From assembly GCA_001899635.1 (NCBI GenBank), contig MKVQ01000005.1, positions 248,001 through 312,000 of the forward strand: a DNA stretch of 64,000 nucleotides, read 5' to 3'. Numbering within the stretch: the first letter of the stretch is position 1; every line of letters starts with the position of its first letter. This DNA is from Myxococcales bacterium 68-20 (GTDB lineage: Bacteria > Myxococcota_A > Polyangia > Polyangiales > Polyangiaceae). Positions 1 through 8,494 of this stretch are shown here, one piece after another. Under the pieces are notes generated by a model, which saw nothing but the letters and a program-made list of their open reading frames with translations, made no database searches and was not told the origin of the DNA. The translations under genes were made by a program, and so were the position numbers.

Positions 1-157
1 GGGGGCGGAACGTTCTATCCGCCGCGCGACAGCGTCTCTCCGCGAGCAGCGACGGGCCATGACCTACGCCAGCGCTCATGAGCACGCACCGACGCGATCG
101 TGCGCGGTCTCGAGCGAATCGTTGCATCCACGGCCTCGGACGCTGTATTCGGGGCCG

Positions 158-1492
158 ATGACCGAACTCTCTCGGGCCGTGAACGATCTCGTAGCCGCTG
201 CCACGCACGGGGTCGAGCCGCGCGCGTTGAAGAGCACCGTCGAGAAGATGCTCGACGCGTTCGACGCATCCGCCGCTCCCGGGCGCGACGCTGCCATCCG
301 CTCGATCGGACGTGCCCTCGGCAAGGTCGACGGCCGCGGAGCGCAGATCCTCGCGCTCGCGCTCGGCGCGCTCGTCGAGAGCGGCGCCTCGCCCGAGGTC
401 GCATGGCCGGCCGTCGGCAAGGGCCTCTCCGACCTCCTCGATCAGGCGACGGCCTTCGCCAGTGCCGCCGTGAAGCACGCACGAGACGAGCACGTCGACA
501 CCGCGATCGAGTCGTCCGGCGCCGCCGTGGCGAAGAAGATGCCGCGTGAAGGAGAGGCCTGGAAGGCGCTGCCCTCGCGATGCCTCGCTGCCGTCGCGTG
601 CCTCACCCGCTCGAAGCAGATCCGGAAGCGCGCCGGCAAGGACGAGACACTCGTGGAAGCGGCATGGCCGCTCTCGGATGTCGTGTCCGAGGTCGGCTAT
701 CTGTTGCAGGCGCTCCGCATCGTCGACGACGAGACCTTCGTCGTCCTCGCGCCGGGCGCGCACCGTGGATGGCGCGTCACCGTCGACGCGATGGCCTCGA
801 ATGCCGAGCTCTATGTCCTGCTCGCCGACGCCCTCGTGGGCGAGGGCAAGCCAGGCCCCAAGACGAAAGCCCCCGCGCGGCTCCCGGGCAAGCGGCCAGA
901 TCCAAGGGCGGTCGCCGCGATTCGCGAAGGCGCACACCCACCGAAGGGTGCGTCTTCGGTGAAGGTTCCGTTCCACCTCGTCGCGTGGACCGCGGTCGAG
1001 GAAGGTGGCCTCCCGCCGACCACGCCACACGAGACCGATCACTGGATCCGGATGGAGGGCATCCCCGCGGACATCCCGCTTGGGGCCGGCAAGGAGCGCG
1101 TCGTCCTTCTGCAGGACGCCCCGTATCCGGAGCCCATCCCCGTCGCGCCGTCGTTCGAATCGCTCCGGCCCGAGGTGCGGATCGAACGGGAGCTCTCGGC
1201 CTCCGAGGTCGACCGCGCGATGCTCACGCTTGGAAAGGCGGCGGCGAAGGCGCGTCCGACGACGGCGGAAGCCCCGACGAACGCGAAGACGAAAGCTCCG
1301 ACGAAGGCGAAGACGAAAGCCCCGACGAAGGCGAAGACGAAAGCCCCGACGAAGGCGAAGACGAAAGCCCCGACGAAGGCGAAGACGAAAGCCCCGACGA
1401 AGGCGAAGGCGAAAGCTCCGACGAAGGCGAAGACGAAAGCTCCGACGAAGGCGAAGGCGAAAGCCCCGACGAAGGCGAAGGCGAAGGCCTGA
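158..1492 (+). CDS. Hypothetical protein with Lys/Ala/Pro/Thr repeat tail
   Basis: I do not recognise a family for the body of this protein. The ORF opens at 59, but the first 33 residues look non-coding, so I start at the ATG of MTELSRAVND, giving 444 aa. Residues 1-120 are alanine-rich and helical with no signal peptide. The middle is a globular mixed region. The last ~72 residues are nine KTKAPTKA-type octads, a basic histone-H1-like tail that could bind nucleic acid (inference). The tail is encoded by a 24-bp tandem repeat that also encodes the end of the opposing DUF790 gene, so the two genes overlap tail-to-tail by 269 bp. Existence is likely from length and sustained coding character; function is unknown. 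Confidence 0.7.
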   Translation: MTELSRAVNDLVAAATHGVEPRALKSTVEKMLDAFDASAAPGRDAAIRSIGRALGKVDGRGAQILALALGALVESGASPEVAWPAVGKGLSDLLDQATAFASAAVKHARDEHVDTAIESSGAAVAKKMPREGEAWKALPSRCLAAVACLTRSKQIRKRAGKDETLVEAAWPLSDVVSEVGYLLQALRIVDDETFVVLAPGAHRGWRVTVDAMASNAELYVLLADALVGEGKPGPKTKAPARLPGKRPDPRAVAAIREGAHPPKGASSVKVPFHLVAWTAVEEGGLPPTTPHETDHWIRMEGIPADIPLGAGKERVVLLQDAPYPEPIPVAPSFESLRPEVRIERELSASEVDRAMLTLGKAAAKARPTTAEAPTNAKTKAPTKAKTKAPTKAKTKAPTKAKTKAPTKAKTKAPTKAKAKAPTKAKTKAPTKAKAKAPTKAKAKA

Positions 1493-2633
1493 GGCCGCCC
1501 GAGGCCGCCCGAAGCGCCGCGGCATACAGACTGAACGCGTCGATCGCGCCACGGTAGGGCACCACCGCGGGCGACTCGACGGAGATGAAACGCGCGTCGA
1601 CACATACGAGCATCGGGACACCGAGCGCAGCGGCCGCCGCGAGCTTGCACTCCAGATACTCCGGCGTCGCGAACGGCACGACGTCGACCAGGACCCTCTG
1701 CGCCGACCACTCCAAGGCGAAGTCGGGGAGGACGAGCGTCGATCCCGCACGCACCGGCTCGGGGTGCAGGTCGACGCGGACGCCGGCGGAGCGAAGGGCG
1801 CGGGCGACTCGGCGCGCGAGCCTTCCGTCCGGCGCCGCCGGCACCGTCGACGCGAACGCGATCGCGCCGTCGCGTTCGAGAGCGAGCACCGCGCTCCGAT
1901 CGCCGAGCGTGACCCGCGCGCGAAGCGACCACGACGGCGCCGCCATGAGCGCGGGTACGAAGCGCGCGATCATGCGCCCATACTTCGCGGTGTCGTGGAA
2001 GATCGCGAGCGGCCCGGTGAGCGTCAGGCGCATCGTCTCGCCCTCCGCGTCGAAGCGCACGAGGAGACCGTCACGCTTCGCGGCGCGCGCAACGGTCGAG
2101 GCGTCGCCTGCGATCGTCGCCTCTACCTCCATCGAGCGAGCGACGAGCGCCTGTGCGAGCGCGAGGTTGTACCGGGCGACGAGGTCCCGCGGGTGCGGGG
2201 GTCGGTCCGGCGCCACGAGCACTCGGCGGACCTTCCGATCGGCGAAGAGGCTCCCCACGACGAGGTCGCCAGCGATACCGAACCGCCGGGCCGCCTCGGA
2301 GATCGCCGCTTCGCGCGGGTGGCGAGCAGCGAGCTCGAAGACCACCTCGCGCAGCGCCTCGGGGTCGACCGCCGCGTCGATCCGCGCCTCCCACCGCCTG
2401 CGCTCGATCGCCCACAGCGCTTCCGCGACACGCACCGGCATCTTCGCCTCACGCGCTACCCGCGCGAGCGCGCCTGGCGCCACGAGCTCCGCTTCTCCGA
2501 CCGAGAGGCCGGCGAGCGCGGCCACGGAATCGAGCACCGCGGCCACGAACGGCTCGTCGGCCTCGCCGAGCCAAGTCGGGAGGAGCCGGCCGTCGACGAT
2601 CGTGTACGCGAGGCACTCAAACGGCAGCAACAT
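1224..2633 (-). CDS. DUF790 family protein, Bax1-type nuclease partner of XPB
   Basis: Bax1 proteins are nucleases that pair with XPB helicase and cut DNA beside repair bubbles (known for archaea). The N-terminus MLLPFECLAYTIVDGRLLP and the internal ARYNLALAQALV fit DUF790. A PD-(D/E)XK-like core follows: PDF near residue 303, VDVV near 316 and K near 330. I start at the second Met (2633), where family proteins begin. That start overlaps the stop of the upstream helicase by 17 bases, so the two are translationally coupled. The domain seems to end near residue 382; the last ~88 residues are Ser/Pro repeats written by the 24-bp array of the opposing gene, an unusual extension. Family call good; repair role inferred from the partner. 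Confidence 0.85.
   Translation of the reverse strand: MLLPFECLAYTIVDGRLLPTWLGEADEPFVAAVLDSVAALAGLSVGEAELVAPGALARVAREAKMPVRVAEALWAIERRRWEARIDAAVDPEALREVVFELAARHPREAAISEAARRFGIAGDLVVGSLFADRKVRRVLVAPDRPPHPRDLVARYNLALAQALVARSMEVEATIAGDASTVARAAKRDGLLVRFDAEGETMRLTLTGPLAIFHDTAKYGRMIARFVPALMAAPSWSLRARVTLGDRSAVLALERDGAIAFASTVPAAPDGRLARRVARALRSAGVRVDLHPEPVRAGSTLVLPDFALEWSAQRVLVDVVPFATPEYLECKLAAAAALGVPMLVCVDARFISVESPAVVPYRGAIDAFSLYAAALRAASGGLRPSPSPSSGLSPSPSSELSSSPSSELSPSPSSGLSSSPSSGLSSSPSSGLSSSPSSGLSSSPSSELSSSRSSGLPPSSDAPSPPPFQA
1271..1486. repeat. 24-bp tandem repeat, nine copies, coding on both strands
   Basis: Nine contiguous 24-base units of the type GCYCCGACGAAGGCGAARRCGAAA run from 1271 to 1486 with only a few base differences. 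Because 24 is a multiple of three, every frame repeats cleanly. The plus strand reads KTKAPTKA in the hypothetical gene. The minus strand reads SSGLSSSP/SSELSSSP in the DUF790 gene. A third plus frame reads an open acidic DEGEDESP repeat. It is a coding minisatellite, expected to vary in copy number between strains. Confidence 0.95.
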
Positions 2634-4074
2634 CGGCTCCTCCGTCGTCCCCTGCACGCTCGAGCGGCGATGGCCGCGCGTCCAAGCTACGCGACCGCGC
2701 CAGGCGCTCGTCGAGCGTTCCGCGCGTCACCAGCTCGTAGACGAGCGCGCGCTTGCCCGGAGCCGGCCGGAGGACGCGGCCAATCCGCTGCACGTGCTCC
2801 CGAGCGCCGAGCGAGCCGCTCACGACGATCGCGATCCGCGCGTCGGGCACGTCGATCCCTTCGTTCAGCACCCGCGCCGAGGCGATCGCGCGCACGCGTC
2901 CATCCCTGAACTTGGCGAGGATGCGGTCGCGCTCCTGGGCACCGACCTCCCCGGTGATCACCGGGACGAGGTCCCTCTCCGAGACGCGGTACGCATCCTC
3001 GACCCGGGCCGTGAACACGATCGTGCGATCCGCGCGATGCCGCGCGAGGAGCGTCGATACGAGCGCCTGCTTCGCGCGTGGAAAGCACGCCACCTGAACG
3101 GCGGCCGCATGATCGCGCAGCGCCGCGCGCCCCTCCGCCGTACTGCCCACGACGCGCACCATCTCCTCGTAACCGGCGCCCCGGTGCTGCCGAAAGAAGA
3201 GGCGCCGCAAGCTGGCGAACGGCGCGACGAGTCGCTCGTAGCGCTCGCGCTCGTCGGCTGCGAGCTCGACGGGAAGCTGGACGATCGACAGCTCCGCGAG
3301 GTGCGTGCCTGCGAGCTCGGCCACCTTGATCTCCGTCACGACGGGTCCGACGAGCTCGGCGAGCCGCAACGCGCCCTCCGTCCCGGCGGGTGGCGCCGTC
3401 GCCGAGAGGCCGAGCCGCGCCGGTGCGGCACATGCCTCGAGCGCCTCCGCACGTGCGCCGCTCGCGAAGTGATGGACCTCGTCGACGACGAGCAGGCCGA
3501 AGCGATCCCCCACACCGTCGAGGCGACGGTACGCGCTCTCGAACGTCATCACGGTCACGCGCTCGATCGTTCGCTCACCGTCGCCGACGATGCCGATGCG
3601 CTCGCCGAGCGTCGCGCCTAGCTGCGACGCCCACGCCCCCATCAGCGCCCGGGTCGGGCACAGCACGACCGCGGGGACGCCGCACGCGAGGATTGCCGCG
3701 AGCGCGACCCGCGTCTTCCCGGCTCCCGTCGGCAGCGCCAGGATCCCTCGCCGACCGGCGACCATCCACGCCGAGAGGGCAGCCTCCTGGTAGGAGCGGA
3801 GCGCGAGGCGGTCCCAGGAGCGCGGGGCCGGCGGCCACAACTCGCGAAGATCACCGGTGAGCCTCTCTCCCGCGGCGTCCGCACGCGCCGCGATCTCGCC
3901 GAAGAGGTACGCGGGAGCGCGTTGCTTCCCGGCGCGGTCGTCCCAGACGACACCGGCTCGCCGAAGGCTGCTCCCCGCACTGCCCCCTACGAGCAACGTG
4001 CCACCGGTGAAGACGACGCTGCTCCCCTCGCCCGTTCCCGCCGCCGCTTGCGCGTCCGCCATGCGCCGGCCCAT
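2617..4074 (-). CDS. XPB-type DEAD/DEAH superfamily 2 helicase
   Basis: ATP-dependent DNA helicase of the XPB/RAD25 type, expected to unwind DNA in excision repair with the Bax1-like nuclease downstream. From the chosen start (485 aa) it has Walker A PTGAGKT at ~115, DEVH at ~198, SAT at ~224 and the motif VI-like QRIGRVLRP at ~429, preceded by an N-terminal region of ~100 residues. The track ORF begins at 4332, but its first 86 residues are Arg-rich shadow. MGRRMADAQ (4074) or MADAQ (4062) is a more credible start, though neither has a strong Shine-Dalgarno. It overlaps the nuclease gene by 17 bases. Bacterial XPB-Bax1 pairs exist but are not universal, so this supplements UvrABC rather than replacing it (inference). 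Confidence 0.88.
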   Translation of the reverse strand: MGRRMADAQAAAGTGEGSSVVFTGGTLLVGGSAGSSLRRAGVVWDDRAGKQRAPAYLFGEIAARADAAGERLTGDLRELWPPAPRSWDRLALRSYQEAALSAWMVAGRRGILALPTGAGKTRVALAAILACGVPAVVLCPTRALMGAWASQLGATLGERIGIVGDGERTIERVTVMTFESAYRRLDGVGDRFGLLVVDEVHHFASGARAEALEACAAPARLGLSATAPPAGTEGALRLAELVGPVVTEIKVAELAGTHLAELSIVQLPVELAADERERYERLVAPFASLRRLFFRQHRGAGYEEMVRVVGSTAEGRAALRDHAAAVQVACFPRAKQALVSTLLARHRADRTIVFTARVEDAYRVSERDLVPVITGEVGAQERDRILAKFRDGRVRAIASARVLNEGIDVPDARIAIVVSGSLGAREHVQRIGRVLRPAPGKRALVYELVTRGTLDERLARSRSLDARPSPLERAGDDGGADVAAV

Positions 4075-4132
4075 GAACGAAGCGTGCCGGCGCCGCCCCC
4101 TCGCGATCCTCGCGCTTTGCCCCCGCTCCCCC

Positions 4133-4165
4133 TGGCCCGGGCCAGATCGGGCCGGCCCCCGGCCG
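4133..4165 (+). repeat. 33-bp GC-rich element, copy A
   Basis: The sequence TGGCCCGGGCCAGATCGGGC and its continuation match 30 of 33 bases to an element at 17258-17290 on the other strand, including 19 identical bases in a row. It is partly palindromic (GGGCC...GGCCC). It lies in the divergent gap between the XPB helicase and the 4215 gene, so it may be a shared operator or a small dispersed repeat. Confidence 0.6.
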
Positions 4166-4214
4166 CGCTCGACCGAGGTGGAGAAGCACCGAACCTGAGC
4201 TACGATCACCGTCG

Positions 4215-4772
4215 ATGAAGTGCGCCCTCTTCGCCGCCGCGGTGCTCGGCGCGGTCTCGTTCTCCGCGCTCCCTGCCCATGCCGACGGGGCGTGTCCGCC
4301 CGCGTCCGGTGCTCCGGCGACCTGGGGAGCACCGGCGACTCCGGCCTCGACGGCCGACGAACCGCCGGTCGCGCGAGCGCGAGACCTCCTCGCGCGGGCG
4401 CGCCTCCTCGACGAGGCCGCGACCTCGGACGAGCGGGCGGCGGTCGAGATCGCAGCGCGCCTTCCAGCGCTCCGAGCGAGCGCCAAGGCTGCGCGCGATC
4501 GCGCCGATCGAGCAGCGGGAGACGATCGCGAGGCGCTCGTCTCGCGCGCCGAGGATCTCGAGGCCGACCTCGCCGTCAGCGAGGCGGAGACGACGGCGAA
4601 GCGACGCAGCGCCGTCGACAATCGGCGCGTCGCGCGCGAGCTCCGCGCACGTGCAGTGCGCATCGTGCGCGAAGCACCGGCCGATCCGGCGCCGGCGGGC
4701 GCGCCGTGCGATCCGCCGTACCGCTTCAGCGCCGACGGGCGGAAGATCTACCGCGTCGAGTGCCTGAAATAG
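4215..4772 (+). CDS. Secreted hypothetical protein with coiled-coil middle
   Basis: A 185-aa protein with a clear signal peptide (MKCALFAAAVLGAVSFSALPAHA, cleavage after AHA). The mature N-terminus is Ala/Pro-rich. A charged Ala/Arg/Glu-rich helix follows at ~55-150 and is probably coiled coil. It ends in a compact Cys-containing motif, PCDPPYRFSADGRKIYRVEC, which looks like a small C-terminal module; I recall similar endings on other Polyangia envelope proteins but did not verify this. It converges on the AlkA-like gene, with only 7 bases between the stops. Likely periplasmic; function unknown. Confidence 0.75.
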   Translation: MKCALFAAAVLGAVSFSALPAHADGACPPASGAPATWGAPATPASTADEPPVARARDLLARARLLDEAATSDERAAVEIAARLPALRASAKAARDRADRAAGDDREALVSRAEDLEADLAVSEAETTAKRRSAVDNRRVARELRARAVRIVREAPADPAPAGAPCDPPYRFSADGRKIYRVECLK

Positions 4773-4779
4773 GGCGCCG

Positions 4780-5748
4780 TCAATAGCGCCACGGCTCGCA
4801 CCGGTGCGGATCGATGCGGGGTAGCCGCCGGCCTCGTTGCATCGCCGTATGTCGCTCGACGAGCAGCGCGACCCTCGCTCGGTGGGGTCGAAACGGCTCG
4901 AGCATCTCCAGCATCGCCGCGTCTGCGGCCTTCGGATCGTCGCGTGTGAGGTCGTCCGGGCCGCCGAGCGCCGCCGTGATCGTGTAGGGTGCATGGAAGT
5001 CGCCCACCGGCACCGCGTCCCCCCAGCCAAGGCCGCTTCTCGCGACGGCATTCGCGGTCCACGGGCCGACGCCGCGGAGGCTCTGCAGCTTCTCGATCGC
5101 GACCTCGGGCGAATGCGCGCGGAGGCGCTCGAGAGCCTCCGCGCGCCCTGCACCCTCGTGCAACGTCACGGCTCGCCGCGAGCCGACTCCGATCGCGTGC
5201 ATCTTCCACATCGGCACGCGCTTGACCGCGGCTCCGGTCGGCGCGGCGCGGAGCTCCGTGTTCGGGACGGGCTCTCCCGCGATCCTCCAGAGCCGCCGGA
5301 TCGATGCCCTCGCCTCGAACGTGGTGACGAGCTGCTCGATGACCGCGACCGCGAAGCTCTCGAACACGGTGGGCGTGGAAGCGATCCGCGGGTCGACGGC
5401 GCGCGCGAGCGGACCGAGCAACGCGTGCCGGCGGACCATCGCGAAGAATTCCGTCGGATCGTCGTCGACCGCAGCGACGGCGCGGGCTGTCGCGATCGCG
5501 CGCTCGACGTCCTCACTCGAGCACGCCCCCACGGCCGCGACCTGCACGCGTACGGCGCGGTCGGCCCAGCCGAACGCCAGTACGATCGCGTCGGGCCCGC
5601 CGCGCACGGCCACCAGCCGGCGCGCGAGGCGGACGCGCGGGTCATAACCTGGTCCGCGCGGGGCGAAGGACGCCATCGCCACCGGCCGAAGGCGGGATAC
5701 GCCGCCGAGCTCGGAGGGCGAGTGATGCGGCTCGTCGGGAGGTCGCAC
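4780..5748 (-). CDS. AlkA-like DNA-3-methyladenine glycosylase (HhH-GPD)
   Basis: Base-excision glycosylase that removes alkylated purines. The 322-aa protein carries the helix-hairpin-helix LRGVGPWTANAVA followed by the catalytic-Asp segment VPVGDFHAPYT, both typical of AlkA/HhH-GPD enzymes, on an N-terminal domain of ~130 residues. The track ORF runs back to 6186 through the upstream gene. I start at GTG 5748, which sits 5 bases after GAGG and 19 bases downstream of the PEGA gene stop; the ATG of MASFAPRG is an alternative. It is the last gene of the kinase-PEGA-glycosylase run, so a DNA-repair enzyme is probably co-transcribed with a signalling pair. The family is clear; the exact lesion range is not. 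Confidence 0.85.
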   Translation of the reverse strand: MRPPDEPHHSPSELGGVSRLRPVAMASFAPRGPGYDPRVRLARRLVAVRGGPDAIVLAFGWADRAVRVQVAAVGACSSEDVERAIATARAVAAVDDDPTEFFAMVRRHALLGPLARAVDPRIASTPTVFESFAVAVIEQLVTTFEARASIRRLWRIAGEPVPNTELRAAPTGAAVKRVPMWKMHAIGVGSRRAVTLHEGAGRAEALERLRAHSPEVAIEKLQSLRGVGPWTANAVARSGLGWGDAVPVGDFHAPYTITAALGGPDDLTRDDPKAADAAMLEMLEPFRPHRARVALLVERHTAMQRGRRLPRIDPHRCEPWRY

Positions 5749-5767
5749 GTCGACCTCGAACGTTAGC

Positions 5768-6829
5768 TCAGAAGCGCCCCGCGCACGCGATGGCCATCCC
5801 GGCCGGGGCCGTCGTCGGCGAGCACGCGAGCGACGGCCTCGATGCGGCTGTGCTCTTCGAGGGCGCCTCCGCGGACGGCGCCGTGGCCACGAGCACGAGC
5901 CCGCCCACGGCGAAGGCGCCGCCTCCGACGAGGGTGAGGAGCGACACGGTGAGCCAGGTGCGGGACGCGCTGACCTGATCGTCGCAGCTCTTCGGTTGTT
6001 CGGCGCCGAGCCCCGGACAGGTTGTGGCGTTGTACTCGTCGATGATGCCCTTGCGAACGAACATCCCGACGCCGCCCGTCGCGACGAGCGCGGCGCCCGT
6101 ACCGACGAACGCCCAGCCGAGGAGCCGTTGCCCGGATCCGGGGTCCTCCTGAGCGGGACGCGATCGCTCCTCCGGCGGTACGCCACCGGCAGGCGGAGGC
6201 GGAGCGCTACCGGCCGCCGCGGGCGAAGGCACCAGCGTCACGGTCTCACGCGCAACACCGCCGGGCGGCAGCTCGACGGTGCGCGTGGTCGAGTGGAAGC
6301 CCGCCCCACGAACCTCGAGTGTGCGTTTGCCCGCCTCGACGCGGAACGGTCCGCTCCCAGCCCCGATCCGGACGCCGTCGACGTAGACGTCGGCCTGCTC
6401 GGCGCCGCGGACCTCGAGCGTCGCGATGCGCTTCTGGATGACGGCGAGCGCCCCCTCGAGCGCGCCCCGGTTCTTCGTGATCCACGGGTCGCCCGTGCTC
6501 GCGAGCGCAGCGGACAGGTCCGTCTCCGCGAGCACCCACATCCCGAGCGCCTGCTCGGCGAGCGCGACCTGCGCCCGGGCCCGAGCGCTCGGAGACTTCG
6601 CGAGCGCCTGGCGAAAGACCTCGAGGGCCTCCTCGTCTCGCCCCTTCTCACGGAGCTCTACGCCCTTCGTGAGGAGCGCATCGGCGTCCGATGACGCATC
6701 GGCATGCGCAACGGGGGCAGCGAATGCCAAGGCCGCACAGACGGCAACAGCGATGCGCTTGGGGCGCGCGCCCCAACCACCCGCACCAGTGGGCTTTCGG
6801 CCCGCGTTGAATGCTTTCTTAGCTCGCAC
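5768..6829 (-). CDS. TPR/PEGA-domain membrane protein
   Basis: A 353-aa envelope protein beginning with a basic segment and a hydrophobic signal (RIAVAVCAALAFAAPVAHA). A TPR-like stretch (DADALLTKGVELREKGRDEEALEVF) follows, then a PEGA domain near 140-200 (DVYVDGVRIGAGSGPFRVEAGKRTLEV), a Pro-rich linker and two membrane helices near 235-315. PEGA proteins commonly accompany Ser/Thr kinases in Myxococcota. Here the gene lies 15 bases downstream of one, so a role as kinase partner or envelope sensor is a reasonable inference. The C-terminal tail holds two Cys residues. Confidence 0.85.
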   Translation of the reverse strand: MRAKKAFNAGRKPTGAGGWGARPKRIAVAVCAALAFAAPVAHADASSDADALLTKGVELREKGRDEEALEVFRQALAKSPSARARAQVALAEQALGMWVLAETDLSAALASTGDPWITKNRGALEGALAVIQKRIATLEVRGAEQADVYVDGVRIGAGSGPFRVEAGKRTLEVRGAGFHSTTRTVELPPGGVARETVTLVPSPAAAGSAPPPPAGGVPPEERSRPAQEDPGSGQRLLGWAFVGTGAALVATGGVGMFVRKGIIDEYNATTCPGLGAEQPKSCDDQVSASRTWLTVSLLTLVGGGAFAVGGLVLVATAPSAEAPSKSTAASRPSLACSPTTAPAGMAIACAGRF

Positions 6830-6844
6830 GCGTGGTCGCAGATG

Positions 6845-8416
6845 CTAGCGCAGGATCGGCGCGCCGTTTGGTGCTTGCGTATCGGCCGGCACCGGCGGCG
6901 CCACGGGCGCGGCCGTGCTGCCATTCGTCGTCGCCGGGGTCGTCGCTCGCCCGCGGCCCGGCGGGCGGGCCCGGACGGTCGGAGCCACGGTCGCCGCTGG
7001 GAGGCTGGACGGCGAAACGACGGTCTCGGCGACCACCACGGAGAGAGCCGGCGGCGGGTCCGACGGCGCAGGCGCAGACGAAGGCGCTGGAGCCGCCGAC
7101 GGTGCCGGAGTCGCCTCCGCGACCGACGGAGGCGGCGGCGATGACGCGGATGCCTTCACCACCGACGACGAGCGAAGCCCGATGATGACCACCGCGGCCA
7201 CGGCGATCGACACCATCGCGCCGACGGCGATGCCCAGCCTGAACGGAGACCGGCGCGGCTCGGGCTCGGCGCCCCGCCCCCACGTGACATCGGTGGAGAC
7301 GAGCGGCCGGACGATGTCTCCGGACGGCGGCGCCGAACGGGCTTGCGCCGGAGTGACCGCCCCGAACGGCGCCGGTCCTGACACGCCCCGGAGCGCCCGC
7401 GCGATGTCCTCGCCGGTCGGCATCGTCACCGCGGTCGACGGCCCGGTGTCATCGGCACCTCTCGGCGGTGGCCGGGAGTCCATCGTGTCCTCGAACGAGC
7501 GCCACGGTCGAAGCACGACTCCCTGCTGCGCGCTGCGTGCGTACGGCTCGAGCGCCGTCGCCAGCTGGGCGACGTTCTGCCAGCGACGGGCAGGATCCTT
7601 CTCGAGGGCTCGCATCACCACCGCCACGAGTTTCTCGTCGAGACCGGGGCGAAGCGCGAGCAGCGACTCGGGCGGCTCGTTGACGACGCGAATGCACACC
7701 TCGGTGACGGTCTCGCCGTCGAACGGCGGCTGTCCGCCGAGCAGCTCGTAGAGGATCACACCGAGCGACCAGATATCGCTCCGGATGTCCGCGGCGCGAG
7801 CGGAGCGCATGTGCTCGGGTGCCATGTAGAGCGGCGACCCCATCACCGCTTGCGAGTCCGTCAACGCCAGCTGGCCCACGGCCGCTGCGCCGAAAGCCTT
7901 CGCGATACCGAAGTCGAGGACCTTCACGAGCGGCGTCCCGTTGAGGCGACGGCTGACGAAGATGTTCTGAGGCTTGAGATCGCGATGGACGATCCCCGCG
8001 GAGTGCGCCTCGACGAGGGCCTCGCACGCTTGGAGGACGTACTCCACCGTGTCGGCGACCGGGAATGGCCCCTTCTGCTTGTTCAGTTTGGCGAGGTCGA
8101 GCCCCTCGAGGAGCTCGAGGACCATGTACGGGCTCCCGGTCTCGTCACGCCCGACATCGAACACCCGCGCCACGTGCTCGCTCTTCAAGCGGGCGACCGA
8201 GCGCGCCTCGCGCATGAAGCGCTCGATGGCGTCCTTCCCCGAGACCGCCTCGGGGAGGATGAACTTCAACGCGACCGGCTGATCGAGCTCGGTGTGCTTC
8301 GCGGCGACGACGACCCCCATGCCGCCGGCTCCGAGGACGCGCTCGACACGATACCTCCCGCCGACGATGTCGCCGGGATTCACGGGAGAGCAGACGCGGA
8401 CGTGATCGGACGACAT
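6845..8416 (-). CDS. Transmembrane Ser/Thr protein kinase (PknB-like)
   Basis: Eukaryotic-type kinase, 523 aa. The cytoplasmic N-terminal kinase domain has a glycine loop at LGAGGMGVV (~29), catalytic Lys at ~51, HRDLKPQN at 144-151, DFG at 168-170 and APE at 199-201. A ~110-residue Pro/Ala linker leads to one membrane helix near 393-415 and a Pro/Ser/Ala-rich outside tail. All kinase residues needed for activity are visible. The track start at 8632 is too early; MSSDHVRVC at 8416 places the kinase domain normally. It is first in a run with the PEGA/TPR protein and the AlkA-like glycosylase. The external tail has no recognised sensor domain. Confidence 0.95.
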   Translation of the reverse strand: MSSDHVRVCSPVNPGDIVGGRYRVERVLGAGGMGVVVAAKHTELDQPVALKFILPEAVSGKDAIERFMREARSVARLKSEHVARVFDVGRDETGSPYMVLELLEGLDLAKLNKQKGPFPVADTVEYVLQACEALVEAHSAGIVHRDLKPQNIFVSRRLNGTPLVKVLDFGIAKAFGAAAVGQLALTDSQAVMGSPLYMAPEHMRSARAADIRSDIWSLGVILYELLGGQPPFDGETVTEVCIRVVNEPPESLLALRPGLDEKLVAVVMRALEKDPARRWQNVAQLATALEPYARSAQQGVVLRPWRSFEDTMDSRPPPRGADDTGPSTAVTMPTGEDIARALRGVSGPAPFGAVTPAQARSAPPSGDIVRPLVSTDVTWGRGAEPEPRRSPFRLGIAVGAMVSIAVAAVVIIGLRSSSVVKASASSPPPPSVAEATPAPSAAPAPSSAPAPSDPPPALSVVVAETVVSPSSLPAATVAPTVRARPPGRGRATTPATTNGSTAAPVAPPVPADTQAPNGAPILR

Positions 8417-8494
8417 GCAGCCGCGGCCAAGATTAGCACGTTGGCCCCCAGAGGCACCCATCGCCACCCCGCACCGTTGGCCCCGGCGGAACCA

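Noticed and set aside
1271-1486. CRISPR array
   Set aside because: Units are contiguous with no spacers and keep codon phase, so it is a coding tandem repeat.
1005-2909. 634-aa plus-strand ORF over the helicase/nuclease genes
   Set aside because: Almost pure Arg/Pro shadow; the minus strand has clear helicase and nuclease motifs.
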